64,000 bases of DNA, from contig NZ_JAFBBZ010000001.1 of NCBI RefSeq assembly GCF_016907435.1, positions 1,488,001-1,552,000 of the forward strand. The letters are read 5' to 3'. This document shows positions 16,792 through 25,588 of this stretch, piece after piece; positions within the stretch are counted from its first letter, which is position 1, and each line of letters opens with the position of its first letter. Both the position numbers and the translations under genes were made by a program. The DNA is from Nocardioides salarius (lineage in GTDB: Bacteria; Actinomycetota; Actinomycetes; Propionibacteriales; Nocardioidaceae). The notes beneath the pieces were generated by a model. It had not been told where the DNA came from, made no database searches, and saw nothing but the letters and a program-made list of their open reading frames with translations.

Positions 16792-17768
16792 GTCGTCCCC
16801 AGCCGGTCGAGCGCCGCGAGCACCAGGTCCCAGTAGCGCTCGGCGTCGAGCCCCATCGCGACGTGCACGTTGGCGGGGTGCTCGGGGTAGCGGTCGTAGA
16901 GGTCGACGACGGTGGTGCCGCGGGTCCAGGTGCCGTCGAGCTCGACGGCCACGAACGCCTCGCGCCACTCGATGACGTCGGGGTCGAGCAGCGGCGCGAT
17001 CGTGCACGGGTCGTGCACGGGCGGCGCGGCGAACTCCCAGATCCGCTCGTAGGAGTCGCCGAAGAAGCCCATCCAGGCCGCGCAGGTGCGCCCGACCTCG
17101 TGCGGCATCGCCGACATCCGCTCGACGACGGCGGGGGTGGCCAGCGCCTGGTGGGTCAGGTTGAGCCCGACCATCCGCAGCAGCACGCCCGAGCGGAGCA
17201 CCACGTCGAGCGCCTCGGGGTCGGCGTAGGTGTTGAACTCCGCGGTCGGCGTGTGGTTGCCGCGCTCGGTGGAGCCGCCCATGAAGACGAGCTCGCGGAT
17301 GCGGTCGGCCAGGTCGGGGCGCTCGGTGAGCAGGTGGCCCAGGTTGGTCATCGGCCCGGTCACCACGACGGTGACCGGCTCGGGCGACTCCTCGAGGCTG
17401 CGGGCCAGCAGCTGCACGGCGCTCTCCTCGACCGGGGCGACCGTGGCCTCGGGCAGGTCGGGGCCGTCGAGGCCGCTGACCCCGTGCACGTAGTTGCCCA
17501 GCGCCAGCTCGCCGCGCATCGGTCCGGCGGCGCCGACGGCCACCGGCACGTCCTCGCGCCCGGCCAGCGCCAGCACCCGCTGGGCGTTGCGGGTGGCGTC
17601 CTCGACGGCGCAGTTGCCGAAGCAGGTGGTGATGCCGATCAGGTCGGTGCCGGGCGAGCCCAGCGCGAGCAGGATCGCGACGGCGTCGTCGTGGCCGGGG
17701 TCGCAGTCGAGCAGGACCGGCACCGGCTTGCCCGGTTGTGCCGCCTGTGCCGCCTGTACGGCGCTCAT
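16788..17768 (-). CDS. Nucleoside hydrolase
   Basis: A 326-aa inosine-uridine-preferring nucleoside hydrolase family member, cleaving an N-glycosidic bond to give base and ribose. The hallmark DCDPGHDDAVAILLAL Asp cluster binds Ca2+ and ribose; VTGPMTNLGHLL and GGSTERGNHTPTAEFNTYAD are further family blocks, and the metal-binding Asp near the end is in PPVHDPC. The ATG overlaps the preceding stop by four bases. It sits between a glutamine-amidotransferase-like protein and a PfkB kinase, supporting a nucleoside or ribosyl-compound salvage pathway fed by the ABC importer. Confidence 0.93.
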   Translation of the reverse strand: MSAVQAAQAAQPGKPVPVLLDCDPGHDDAVAILLALGSPGTDLIGITTCFGNCAVEDATRNAQRVLALAGREDVPVAVGAAGPMRGELALGNYVHGVSGLDGPDLPEATVAPVEESAVQLLARSLEESPEPVTVVVTGPMTNLGHLLTERPDLADRIRELVFMGGSTERGNHTPTAEFNTYADPEALDVVLRSGVLLRMVGLNLTHQALATPAVVERMSAMPHEVGRTCAAWMGFFGDSYERIWEFAAPPVHDPCTIAPLLDPDVIEWREAFVAVELDGTWTRGTTVVDLYDRYPEHPANVHVAMGLDAERYWDLVLAALDRLGTT

Positions 17769-18520
17769 CGGTCGGCCAGCCAGCGCAGCATGCCGCCGAC
17801 CAGCGGGGCGAAGCCGTCCCAGGCGAGGAAGTCCTCGGGGCACCAGTGCGGGCCGATGTCGGAGGTCCACACGAGCGAGCGGCCCTCGCCGACCTCGCGG
17901 GTGGCCACCAGCACGTCGTCGTCGACGGTGGCCACGACGGTGGCGTCCTCGCGGGCGCGCACCACGTTGTAGCCGAGCAGCGTCGGCGCCGAGGCGGCCT
18001 GCTCGCCCCAGCCGGCGGCGACCGGGTGCGAGGGGTCGGTGACCGCCATGGACACGCCCTGGGGCGCCTCGACCCGGTCGTCGGCGTCGAGCATCGTCAC
18101 CGGCAGCACGTCGGCCACGGCGGTGCGGGCGAAGTTGGCGCGGGCCTGGAAGCCGGTGAAGCTGAGGTAGCCGCCGGCCATCATCAGCCCGCCGCCACCG
18201 CGGGTCCACTCGGCCAGCGCGAGCAGCGGGTTGTCGGTGCGCCTGCCCTCGAGGAAGACCTCCGGGGAGAGCACGAAGCTGTTGGCGCCGACGTCGGAGA
18301 GGATCACCACGTCGTACGCCGACAGCGCCTCGACGGTGCGCGGGAACGAGCCGGGCACGTCGTGGGCGTACATCTGCTCGATCTCGAGGCCCTCCGTGGC
18401 GGCGGCGGCGATGAACGCGTCGGCGCCGGTGTGGAAGGTGGTGCTCGAGAACTCGTCGAATCCCTTGACGTGGGTCGCGGTCGAGATCCAGCTCTCGCCG
18501 GCCAGCAGGATGCGGGTCAC
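17765..18520 (-). CDS. Glutamine-amidotransferase-like protein (PF07090 type)
   Basis: A 251-aa soluble protein with a class I glutamine amidotransferase-like fold: RILLAGESWIS at the start, YDVVILSDVGANSF at the second strand, then GGGGLMMAGGYLSFTG at the elbow. The position where GATases have the Cys nucleophile reads MAGGYLSF, so a classic Cys is absent and glutaminase activity is doubtful. It resembles the putative glutamine amidotransferase family (PF07090), related to ThuA. Stop/start overlaps of four bases link it to both neighbours. It may process a sugar or lactone intermediate; its role is unknown. Confidence 0.75.
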   Translation of the reverse strand: MTRILLAGESWISTATHVKGFDEFSSTTFHTGADAFIAAAATEGLEIEQMYAHDVPGSFPRTVEALSAYDVVILSDVGANSFVLSPEVFLEGRRTDNPLLALAEWTRGGGGLMMAGGYLSFTGFQARANFARTAVADVLPVTMLDADDRVEAPQGVSMAVTDPSHPVAAGWGEQAASAPTLLGYNVVRAREDATVVATVDDDVLVATREVGEGRSLVWTSDIGPHWCPEDFLAWDGFAPLVGGMLRWLADR

Positions 18521-19605
18521 GGTGTCTCCTCGTGGTGGTGATCGTGGTGGTGATCAGGGTGGTGGTCGGCGCCGCCGAAGAGGCGGCGCGGGTTGTCGGT
18601 GAGCAGGCGCAGCACCTGGGCCTCGTCGACACCGTGGCGGTGCAGGCGGGGCACGAAGTACTGCAGGAGGTGGGCGTAGCCCGGGCCCCCGTGGCGGCGC
18701 AGGAGGGACTTGACGAAGACGTCCTGGCTCAGCAGCAGCCGGTCGCCGTGGCCGAGCCCGATGAGCCGGGCCAGGTGGGCGGCGTTGTCGTCGTCGGAGG
18801 GGCACTGCACGCCCTGGTCGGCGTAGAAGACCTCCATGCCGAGCATGTCGTACTGCACCCACGCGCCGCGCTCGAGCACCGCGCGCTGGTAGTCGAGGTC
18901 GGCGCCCGAGGGCCCCATGTGGCACAGCACGACCTTGGCGGGGTCGGCCCCGACGGCCTCGACGAGGTCGAGCACGTCGCCGGCGAGCCGGAACCAGCCG
19001 GGCAGGTGGACCTGCACCGGCAGCCCCGTCTCGACCTGGGCCAGCAGGGCGCCGCGCAGGCTGACCCGCTCGGCGGGGGTGAAGCCGGCGCTGACGCCGA
19101 TCTCGCCGATGATGCCGGGGCGCACCCCGTCCTCGCCCTCGCGCAGGTCGGCGAGGATGCGCTCGGCGACGCCGTCGGCGCCCAGCGCCTCGACGTCGAC
19201 CGGGTGGGAGTCCTCGAGGTAGAAGCCGGTGCCGGCGACCACGTGGACGCCGGTGCGCTCGGCGATCCGTCGCAGCCCGGCCAGGTCGCGCCCGATCCCC
19301 CAGCCGGTGGTCTCGACGATGGTGGCCCCGCCCAGCGCGGCGAACCGCGCGACCTCCTCGCAGGCCGCCTCGACGTCGTCGAGGGCCAGGTTGGCGCGGT
19401 TGCCGAAGGGGTCCTGGCGCAGGTCCCACAGCAGGTCGGCGGTGATCGGCGCCTCGGCGTACGCCGCGGGGTCGAGGCCGCGCGAGGTGGTCGGGGTCCA
19501 CCACGACGAGACGTCGTTGAGCAGGTGCTCGTGGCTCAGGGTGATCCCGAGGTCGGCGACGGGCACCGGCCCCAGGACCGTCTGGACGGTCTGGACGGGG
19601 GTCAT
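18517..19605 (-). CDS. Phosphotriesterase-family hydrolase with His-rich tail
   Basis: A 362-aa TIM-barrel amidohydrolase of the phosphotriesterase/PHP family. Metal ligands are visible: HEH in TLSHEHLLNDV, a bridging carboxylate in GIIGEIGVSAG (Glu where PTE has carboxylated Lys), VQVHLPG, VLCHMGP and LLLSQDVFVK. Family members include lactonases and phosphodiesterases rather than true organophosphate hydrolases. The C-terminus HHPDHHHDHHHEETP is a striking His/Asp tail that could bind metal. The start is an ATG 4 bp after the permease stop. Context suggests it opens a lactone or cleaves an ester in the imported compound. Confidence 0.87.
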   Translation of the reverse strand: MTPVQTVQTVLGPVPVADLGITLSHEHLLNDVSSWWTPTTSRGLDPAAYAEAPITADLLWDLRQDPFGNRANLALDDVEAACEEVARFAALGGATIVETTGWGIGRDLAGLRRIAERTGVHVVAGTGFYLEDSHPVDVEALGADGVAERILADLREGEDGVRPGIIGEIGVSAGFTPAERVSLRGALLAQVETGLPVQVHLPGWFRLAGDVLDLVEAVGADPAKVVLCHMGPSGADLDYQRAVLERGAWVQYDMLGMEVFYADQGVQCPSDDDNAAHLARLIGLGHGDRLLLSQDVFVKSLLRRHGGPGYAHLLQYFVPRLHRHGVDEAQVLRLLTDNPRRLFGGADHHPDHHHDHHHEETP

Positions 19606-19609
19606 CGGC

Positions 19610-20641
19610 TCAGCCCTGCTGACCGGTGACCCGGCCGAAGAGCTTGGCGTTGAGCAAGATCGCCACGATCAGGATCAGGCCCTGGGTGATCGGCACCCAG
19701 TAGACGTCGACGCGCAGCAGCACCAGCCCGTTGCTGATCACGCCCAGGGTCAGCGCACCGATCGCGGAGCCGACGATCGAGCCCTTGCCGCCCATCAGCG
19801 CGGTGCCGCCGAGCACCACCGCGGTGATGACCTCGAGCTCGAAGAGGGTGCCGGAGTTGGCCGACCCGCTGGCCAGGCGGCTGGCGGTGATGACACCGGC
19901 CAGACCGGCGGCCAGCCCGGTGAGCGTGAGCACGGCGAGCTGGATGCGGCGTACGTCGACACCGGCGCGGCGCAGCGACTCGGCGTTGGAGCCGGTGGCC
20001 ACGACGTAGCGCCCGAAGCGGGTGTGGTTGAAGACGTACCAACCGAGCGCGACGACCACCAGCGCGATCCAGGTGGGGGTGTAGAGCCCGGCGAGCTTGC
20101 CGTTGCCGATGGGCAGCAGCGCGTCGGAGGTGATCGGGGTGCTGTAGCCGTCGGTGATCAGCAGCGCCAGCCCGCGCACCGCGGTGAGCGCGGCGAGGGT
20201 GACGATGAAGGACTGCAGCTTGCCGTAGGCGGTCAGGGCGCCGTTGATCATGCCGATGCCCAGGCCGAGCACGAGGGTCAGCGCGACCGCGACGAGCGCG
20301 TTGCGGCTCTCAGCGAAGATCGCCAGCGACGCCGCGGTCAGCCCGAGCGTCGAGCCCACCGACAGGTCGATGTTGCCGGTGGTGATGACGAAGGTCATCG
20401 CGACCGCCACGATCACGGTGGGCGCGACCTGGCGGGCGACGTTGACCAGGTTGTCGGTGGTCAGGAAGACGTCGGTCTGGACGCTGAAGAAGACGAACAG
20501 CACGACCAGGACGGCCAGGATCGAGAGCACCCCGAAGTTGCGGGTGAGGAACTCGTGGCGGCCGAGCCTGCCGGGCCCGCCGGTCTTGCCGGGCTTGCGG
20601 GTCGAGTCGGGGGTGCCAGGGGTGTCGGTCTGCGTGCTCAC
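19610..20641 (-). CDS. Ribose-type ABC transporter permease
   Basis: A 343-aa inner-membrane permease of the CUT2 (RbsC-like) family with about nine or ten hydrophobic segments. The ATPase-coupling motif GNIDLSVGSTLGL and the later VLGGTALMGGKGSIVGSAIG are diagnostic. It would form a homodimeric channel with the ATPase encoded just upstream (4-bp gap) and the lipoprotein receptor. A 30-residue polar N-terminus precedes the first membrane segment. The substrate is likely a sugar or nucleoside-like molecule. Confidence 0.93.
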   Translation of the reverse strand: MSTQTDTPGTPDSTRKPGKTGGPGRLGRHEFLTRNFGVLSILAVLVVLFVFFSVQTDVFLTTDNLVNVARQVAPTVIVAVAMTFVITTGNIDLSVGSTLGLTAASLAIFAESRNALVAVALTLVLGLGIGMINGALTAYGKLQSFIVTLAALTAVRGLALLITDGYSTPITSDALLPIGNGKLAGLYTPTWIALVVVALGWYVFNHTRFGRYVVATGSNAESLRRAGVDVRRIQLAVLTLTGLAAGLAGVITASRLASGSANSGTLFELEVITAVVLGGTALMGGKGSIVGSAIGALTLGVISNGLVLLRVDVYWVPITQGLILIVAILLNAKLFGRVTGQQG

Positions 20642-20645
20642 GGGC

Positions 20646-21403
<758 letters not shown>

Positions 21404-21407
<4 letters not shown>

Positions 21408-22357
21408 TCGAAGACCTCGCGGTAGGGGTCGACGTTCTCCTGGGTGACGATGGTGATCGGCACCGAGATGAAGCCCTGCGGCTCGGCGCCGTCGAGGATG
21501 GCGGCGAGCTCGTTGACGGCCTCGATGCCCTCCTGGCGCGGGTCCTGCTGGATCACCGCGGTGACCAGGCCGCTGTCGATGCCGGCGATCACCTCGGCGG
21601 TGAGGTCCCAGCCGATGACCTTGGTGTCGCTGTCGGCGTCGAGCGCGGCGACGGCGCCGACGGTAGCGGGCTCGCCGGTGGTGTAGACGAAGTCGAGGTC
21701 ACGGCGGGCGGTGACCAGGTTCTGCGCGGCGGTGGCGGCCTGCTCCTGCACGTTCTCGCCGTCGACGGCCTGGGTGAAGGTGGCGCCGGCGTCGTCGATG
21801 GCGGCGCGGAAGCTGTCCTCGCGCTGGTTCTGGATGAAGGAGCTGCGCGCGTCGACGACGCCGTACGTCGCACCGTCGGCCAGGCCCTGGTCGATGACCC
21901 ACTGGCCGGCCTCCTCGCCGGCGGCCTCGTTGTCGACGCCGACGAAGGTGTCGACCGAACCCTCGTCGAGCTGGGCGTCGATGGCGACGGTGCGGATGCC
22001 CTGCTGGGTGGCCTGGTCGAGGGCGGGCAGCACGCCGTTGACGTCGATGGCCACCACGATCAGCCCGGTCACGCCCTGCGACACGAAGTTCTCGATGTCG
22101 CTGCTCTGCTTGGCGGAGTCGTTGTTGGCGTTGGCGATCTGCAGCTCGCAGCCGGCGGCGTCGGCGGCCTCCTGGGCGCCCTCGTTCATCTGGGTGAAGA
22201 ACGTGGCGGTCTGGTTGATCTGCGTCATGCCGATCACGCACTCGTCGGCGGCCTCGCCGGCCTCGCCGGTGGTCGGCTCCTCGTTGCCGGTGCTGCACGC
22301 GGCCAGGGTCAGGGTCGCGGCGGTCGCGACGGCCGCCAGGCGGAAGGATCGGTTCAT
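21404..22357 (-). CDS. ABC transporter substrate-binding lipoprotein
   Basis: A 317-aa periplasmic-binding protein type 1 (ribose/galactose-binding-like) lipoprotein. The lipobox LAAC places the lipidated Cys at residue 21; the mature part begins CVIGMTQINQTATFF, with VDVNGVLPALDQA- and VVDARSSFIQNQREDSF-like domain strands. ATG at 22357 is chosen because GGAG lies eight bases upstream, and that GGAG would be inside the coding sequence of the longer reading. It is the first gene of the operon and faces the LacI regulator across two operator-like palindromes. Confidence 0.92.
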
Positions 22358-22374
22358 GGTGTTCTCCACTCGTC

Positions 22375-22388
22375 GGTAATCGATTGCC
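22375..22388. promoter_or_regulatory. LacI-type operator, site 1
   Basis: ggtaatcgattgcc is a near-perfect 14-bp palindrome centred on CG (one mismatched symmetric pair), the usual layout of LacI/GalR-family operators. It lies 18 bp upstream of the receptor-gene start, where a bound repressor would block transcription or initiation. Its core is shared with site 2 at 22442. Confidence 0.65.
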
Positions 22389-22441
22389 GAGACGTGGGAG
22401 TGACTCTAGACACGGTGGTCGCTCAGCGTCCACACTTGTCC

Positions 22442-22455
22442 GGAAATCGATGTCC
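22442..22455. promoter_or_regulatory. LacI-type operator, site 2
   Basis: ggaaatcgatgtcc is a second palindrome with the same ATCGAT core and gg...cc ends as site 1, 67 bp away. It lies 41 bp upstream of the LacI-family gene's GTG, suggesting autoregulation and looping between the two sites. Binding by that regulator is inferred from position. Confidence 0.65.
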
Positions 22456-22495
22456 AAGAGTTCGTGCCGACCCGTCCACTGGTAGGAGACCCGCT

Positions 22496-23488
22496 GTGGC
22501 GCCCAGCCGATCGGCCACGATGGCCGACGTCGCCCGCCTGGCCGGGGTCTCGGTGGCCACCGTCTCGCGCACCCTCAGCGGCACCCGCGCGGTCGACCCG
22601 GCCATGCAGCGCAAGGTCACCGAGGCGGCCGCCCAGCTGAACTATCAGGTCAACCTGGTCGGGCGGGCGCTGCGCCAGACCCGCAGCTCGACGGTGGGCC
22701 TGGTGGTGCCCGACCTGGAGAACCCCTACTTCTCGGCCCTGGCCCAGCAGCTCTCCCGGGTCTTCTCCGACCCCGGCATCGACCTGCTGGTCTTCAGCGC
22801 CGACGGGTCGCTCGAGACCGAGGCGCGCGGGGTGAGCTCGTTCCTGGGCCGCCAGGTCGACGCGCTGGTGATGATCCCGGTGCACGAGCAGCTCAGCGAG
22901 GCCACGGTCACGGCCGCGGCCGCCGCGGTGCACACGATCCAGCTCGACCGGCACGTGCCGGGCACGGCGGCGTCGTACGTCGGCGTCAGCAACCGTGAGG
23001 GCGTGCGGCTGGTGCACGAGCACGTCAGCTCGTGCATCGACGTCGGCACGCACCCGGTGGTCTACGTGGGGGCCGCCCAGGGGTCGTCGTCGGCCCACGA
23101 GCGCCTCGACAGCATGCGCCGCTGGTTCTCCCCCGAGGTCCCGACGCTGCTGGGCGACTTCTCGGCGGCCTGGGGCCGCGAGGCCGCCGCCCGCCTGCTG
23201 GCCGACGGGTGGAGGAGCGCGACGATCGTGACCGCGGCCGACGTGATCGCGGTCGGGGTGGTCTCGCACCTGCTCCACCAGGGCTGCTCGGTCCCCGGCG
23301 ACTTCCGGGTGATCGGCTTCGACGGGGTGGGCGCGGCGGCCTTCGCCTACCCGACCCTGACCACCGTGCGCCAGCCCGTCGAGGAGATGGCCCGGTCGAT
23401 CCGGGCGCTGGTGGAGTCTGACGACGAGCCGTCGTCGCGGTGGTTCGACCCGGAGCTCGTCATCGGCGAGACCAGCCCTGGTCGCTGA
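22496..23488 (+). CDS. LacI-family transcriptional regulator
   Basis: A 330-aa regulator with an N-terminal LacI helix-turn-helix (MADVARLAGVSVATVSRTLS) and hinge, followed by a periplasmic-binding-protein-like effector domain (VGLVVPDLENPYFSALAQQL, VIGFDGVGAAAFAYPTLTTV). GTG at 22496 is chosen because GGAG sits about seven bases upstream. It is divergent from the seven-gene transport/catabolic operon with two ATCGAT-centred palindromes between, so it is very probably the operon's repressor, released by the imported sugar or nucleoside. Confidence 0.93.
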   Translation: MAPSRSATMADVARLAGVSVATVSRTLSGTRAVDPAMQRKVTEAAAQLNYQVNLVGRALRQTRSSTVGLVVPDLENPYFSALAQQLSRVFSDPGIDLLVFSADGSLETEARGVSSFLGRQVDALVMIPVHEQLSEATVTAAAAAVHTIQLDRHVPGTAASYVGVSNREGVRLVHEHVSSCIDVGTHPVVYVGAAQGSSSAHERLDSMRRWFSPEVPTLLGDFSAAWGREAAARLLADGWRSATIVTAADVIAVGVVSHLLHQGCSVPGDFRVIGFDGVGAAAFAYPTLTTVRQPVEEMARSIRALVESDDEPSSRWFDPELVIGETSPGR

Positions 23489-23491
23489 CGA

Positions 23492-24391
23492 TCAGACGTC
23501 CCGCGCGGGCGGCCGCTCCAGCGTCGGTACGCCGCGCTCGCGCGGCTCGGCGCCGCCCTCGCCGGGGCGGAACTGGCGCAGCGCCACCTCGGCGCCGAGC
23601 GAGCCAGCAGGGACCTCGACCCCGGGCTCGCGGGCGAGCATCGCGGCCAGGATCTGGGTGGCCATCGCGCCGAGGTCGAGCAGCGGCTGCTGGTGGTGCG
23701 AGCGCAGCCCGAGGTCGACCTGGGCGATTGTCTCGACTCCGTGCAGCCGTGCGGTGTCGACCAGGGCGGCCAGCTCGACGGCGTACCCGGTCGGCACCGA
23801 CAGCGACTCGAAGAGCGAGCGGCGCACTGCCCACTCCCCCGCCAGCGGCTGCACCAGCCCGGCGAGCTCGGGGTGGCGCAGCGCCAGCCAGGGCCGGGCG
23901 ACCAGCTCGGTGACCCGCCCGCCCTGCAGGCCGTCGGCGCCGGGGCGCTCGTAGAAGCCCTTGACCAGCGAGACCTGCGGGCGGGTGAGCAGCGGGCCGA
24001 GCAGGCCGGGCACGAAGTGGGTGTCCCAGTCGAGCAGGTCGGCGTCCATGAAGACGACCAGGTCGCCGGTGGTGACGAAGAGCGACTTCCACATCGCCTC
24101 GCCCTTGCCGGGGTGGCTGCCCAGGTCGGGGCGCACCTCCCGGGAGCGGTGCACCGAGGCGCCCGCGTCGGTGGCGACGGCGAAGGTGGTGTCGGTGGAG
24201 TCGGAGTCGATGACCACCAGCTCGTCGACGAGCGCGACGGTCTCCATCAGCGCCTCGCGGGTGCGGGCCACCACCTCCCCGACGGTGCCCTCCTCGTTGC
24301 GCGCCGGCACCACCAGGCTGACCCGGTGCTCGCCCTTGGCCTCGACGAGCTCGGCCAGCGACCAGTCGTCCCACCGCGCGGTGGCGATCAC
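23492..24391 (-). CDS. gpgS: Glucosyl-3-phosphoglycerate synthase
   Basis: A 299-aa GT81-type retaining glycosyltransferase that makes glucosyl-3-phosphoglycerate, the first step of glucosylglycerate and methylglucose lipopolysaccharide synthesis. Motifs: VVPARNEE (27-34), DSDSTD (62-67), the metal-binding DADL (116-119), SHPGKGEAMW, and the GYAVELAALVDTA and LRSHHQQPL regions typical of GpgS. The GTG start overlaps the upstream gene's stop by four bases. It converges with the LacI gene, 3 bp apart. The phosphatase GpgP is not adjacent. Confidence 0.9.
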   Translation of the reverse strand: MIATARWDDWSLAELVEAKGEHRVSLVVPARNEEGTVGEVVARTREALMETVALVDELVVIDSDSTDTTFAVATDAGASVHRSREVRPDLGSHPGKGEAMWKSLFVTTGDLVVFMDADLLDWDTHFVPGLLGPLLTRPQVSLVKGFYERPGADGLQGGRVTELVARPWLALRHPELAGLVQPLAGEWAVRRSLFESLSVPTGYAVELAALVDTARLHGVETIAQVDLGLRSHHQQPLLDLGAMATQILAAMLAREPGVEVPAGSLGAEVALRQFRPGEGGAEPRERGVPTLERPPARDV

Positions 24392-25092
24392 GCCGGCAGG
24401 CTCCAGCGCATCACCCAGTACTGCACCCCGAACGGGTCGTCGGCGTAGTCCACCTCGGGTGCCAGGCCGGGGCTCAGCAGCTCCCCGAGCCGCGCGAACC
24501 CGGCGACGTTGCCGACCATCAGCTCCTCGGCCAAGCCCGGGTCGAGCGCCCGCAGCGCCCCAACGTCCCCGGCCCGCAACGCCTTCTCGAGCTCCGAGTC
24601 GTACGCCGCAGCCCGCTCGTCGAGGTGCCCCGGCGCCTTCTCCGACCGCCGGGCCGACCCGTTCGCCACCACCAGCACCGACGACGCCCCGACGTTGGTT
24701 GAGGAGGTTGCACCGACGTTGGTTGAGGAGGTCGCACCGACGTTGGTTGAGGAGGTCGCACCGACGTTGGTTGAGGAGGTTGCGCTAGCAACCGTCTCGA
24801 AACCACCGTCGAGCCCCCCACCCCGTAGGTCGACGTCGGCAGCCCCACCCCGTTGGTCGAGCAGCGAGGAGCCCTGGCGACGAGCGTCGCCGAGACCCGG
24901 TGACACACCCAGCGCCTCAGCCACCCGCAACCCCTGCGGGTCAGCCACCACAGTGACGTCCTCCCCCAGCCACTCCACCGCAGCCACACACGCAGCCCGC
25001 AGCTCAGCGACGGGATCGACCCGCCCGGCGTACCCCGGCAGCAGCGCGGGCACCCCCGGCACCAGCGCGACCTTGACCCCGGGGCTCATCAC
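24388..25092 (-). CDS. LigB-like (class III extradiol dioxygenase type) protein invaded by repeats
   Basis: A 234-aa protein resembling the actinobacterial LigB-like family: N-terminal VALVPGVPALLPGYAG, then VLVVANGSARRSEKAPGHLD, followed by AYDSELEKALRAGDVGALRA, and C-terminal PFGVQYWVMRWS. Known members are of uncertain function. Residues about 65-135 are not family-like: they are encoded by a dispersed palindromic element and four 24-bp repeats giving ATSSTNVG units, and by a second element just before (QGSSLLDQRG). The reading frame stays open through both. It overlaps gpgS by four bases. The insertion may weaken or abolish activity. Confidence 0.72.
   Translation of the reverse strand: MMSPGVKVALVPGVPALLPGYAGRVDPVAELRAACVAAVEWLGEDVTVVADPQGLRVAEALGVSPGLGDARRQGSSLLDQRGGAADVDLRGGGLDGGFETVASATSSTNVGATSSTNVGATSSTNVGATSSTNVGASSVLVVANGSARRSEKAPGHLDERAAAYDSELEKALRAGDVGALRALDPGLAEELMVGNVAGFARLGELLSPGLAPEVDYADDPFGVQYWVMRWSLPA
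24691..24803. repeat. Four 24-bp tandem repeats plus dispersed element type A
   Basis: Units of gacgttggttgaggaggt plus six bases start at 24691, 24715, 24739 and 24763. The last one continues into a complete minus-orientation type A element (24769-24803, ending cgtctcgaaacc) containing the perfect hairpin ggttgc-gcta-gcaacc (24778-24793). The repeats are thus an expansion of one end of the element. They lie in frame inside the LigB-like gene. Confidence 0.9.
24851..24897. repeat. Dispersed element type B, minus orientation
   Basis: A 47-bp element starting cgttggtcgagcagcgagg and ending cgtcgccgagacc, with hairpin ggcgac-gagc-gtcgcc (24876-24891). It matches copies near 52.3, 54.7, 59.9 and 62.6 kb. 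It lies within the LigB-like coding sequence. Confidence 0.85.
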
Positions 25093-25180
25093 GCCCCGAA
25101 CGATAGTCAGCCGTCAGAAACGCCCGAGGCGGCAGCACCGAGCGGTTGACCGAAGCCAGGACGTCCGCTGGAGTCCTCCC

Positions 25181-25492
25181 ATGGCGTCGAACTGGTCCTG
25201 GCAGTGCTCCCGCGGTCACGAGGCACCCGACAGGGCCGAGACCTGCCCGGTCTGCGGCGACACCGACCTCGACTGGCGCAGCACCGGCACCACCAAGGAG
25301 TGGGACGTCGGTGCGCTGCTCTACATCGTGCTCGGTCTCGGGCTGGTCGCAGGCGGGCTCGCCACGTGGGTCAACGCCGATGACGGCGACACCGCCATCG
25401 TGGTCGTCGGCGGCGTCCTGCTCGCCGCCGGCTTCTTCGTCGGGACGATCGGCGCCGTCGCCGAGGGCATCCGGATGGCCCGCCCCGACTGA
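25181..25492 (+). CDS. Small membrane protein with N-terminal zinc-ribbon-like motif
   Basis: A 103-aa protein. The first 25 residues contain WQCSRGHEAPDRAETCPVCG, a Cys-X3-His...Cys-X2-Cys arrangement like a zinc ribbon. Two hydrophobic segments follow (about 45-63 and 72-95). ATG at 25181 has a GGAG about nine bases upstream. It faces away from the LigB-like gene and precedes the HTH/histidine kinase gene by about 100 bp. No family name is recognised. Confidence 0.75.
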   Translation: MASNWSWQCSRGHEAPDRAETCPVCGDTDLDWRSTGTTKEWDVGALLYIVLGLGLVAGGLATWVNADDGDTAIVVVGGVLLAAGFFVGTIGAVAEGIRMARPD

Positions 25493-25588
25493 GTCGACCG
25501 GGCGGTCGGTGCCGAGGGGAGCCGGCCGGTGCCGGAGCCCGGCTGCCGGCGCGCCATCATGCTCCATGATCAGTTCGAGGGCCGAGTG

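Noticed and set aside
23470..23483. gaccag-cc-ctggtc palindrome at the lacI 3' end as a terminator
   Set aside because: A two-base loop cannot form a stable hairpin, and the site is inside coding sequence.
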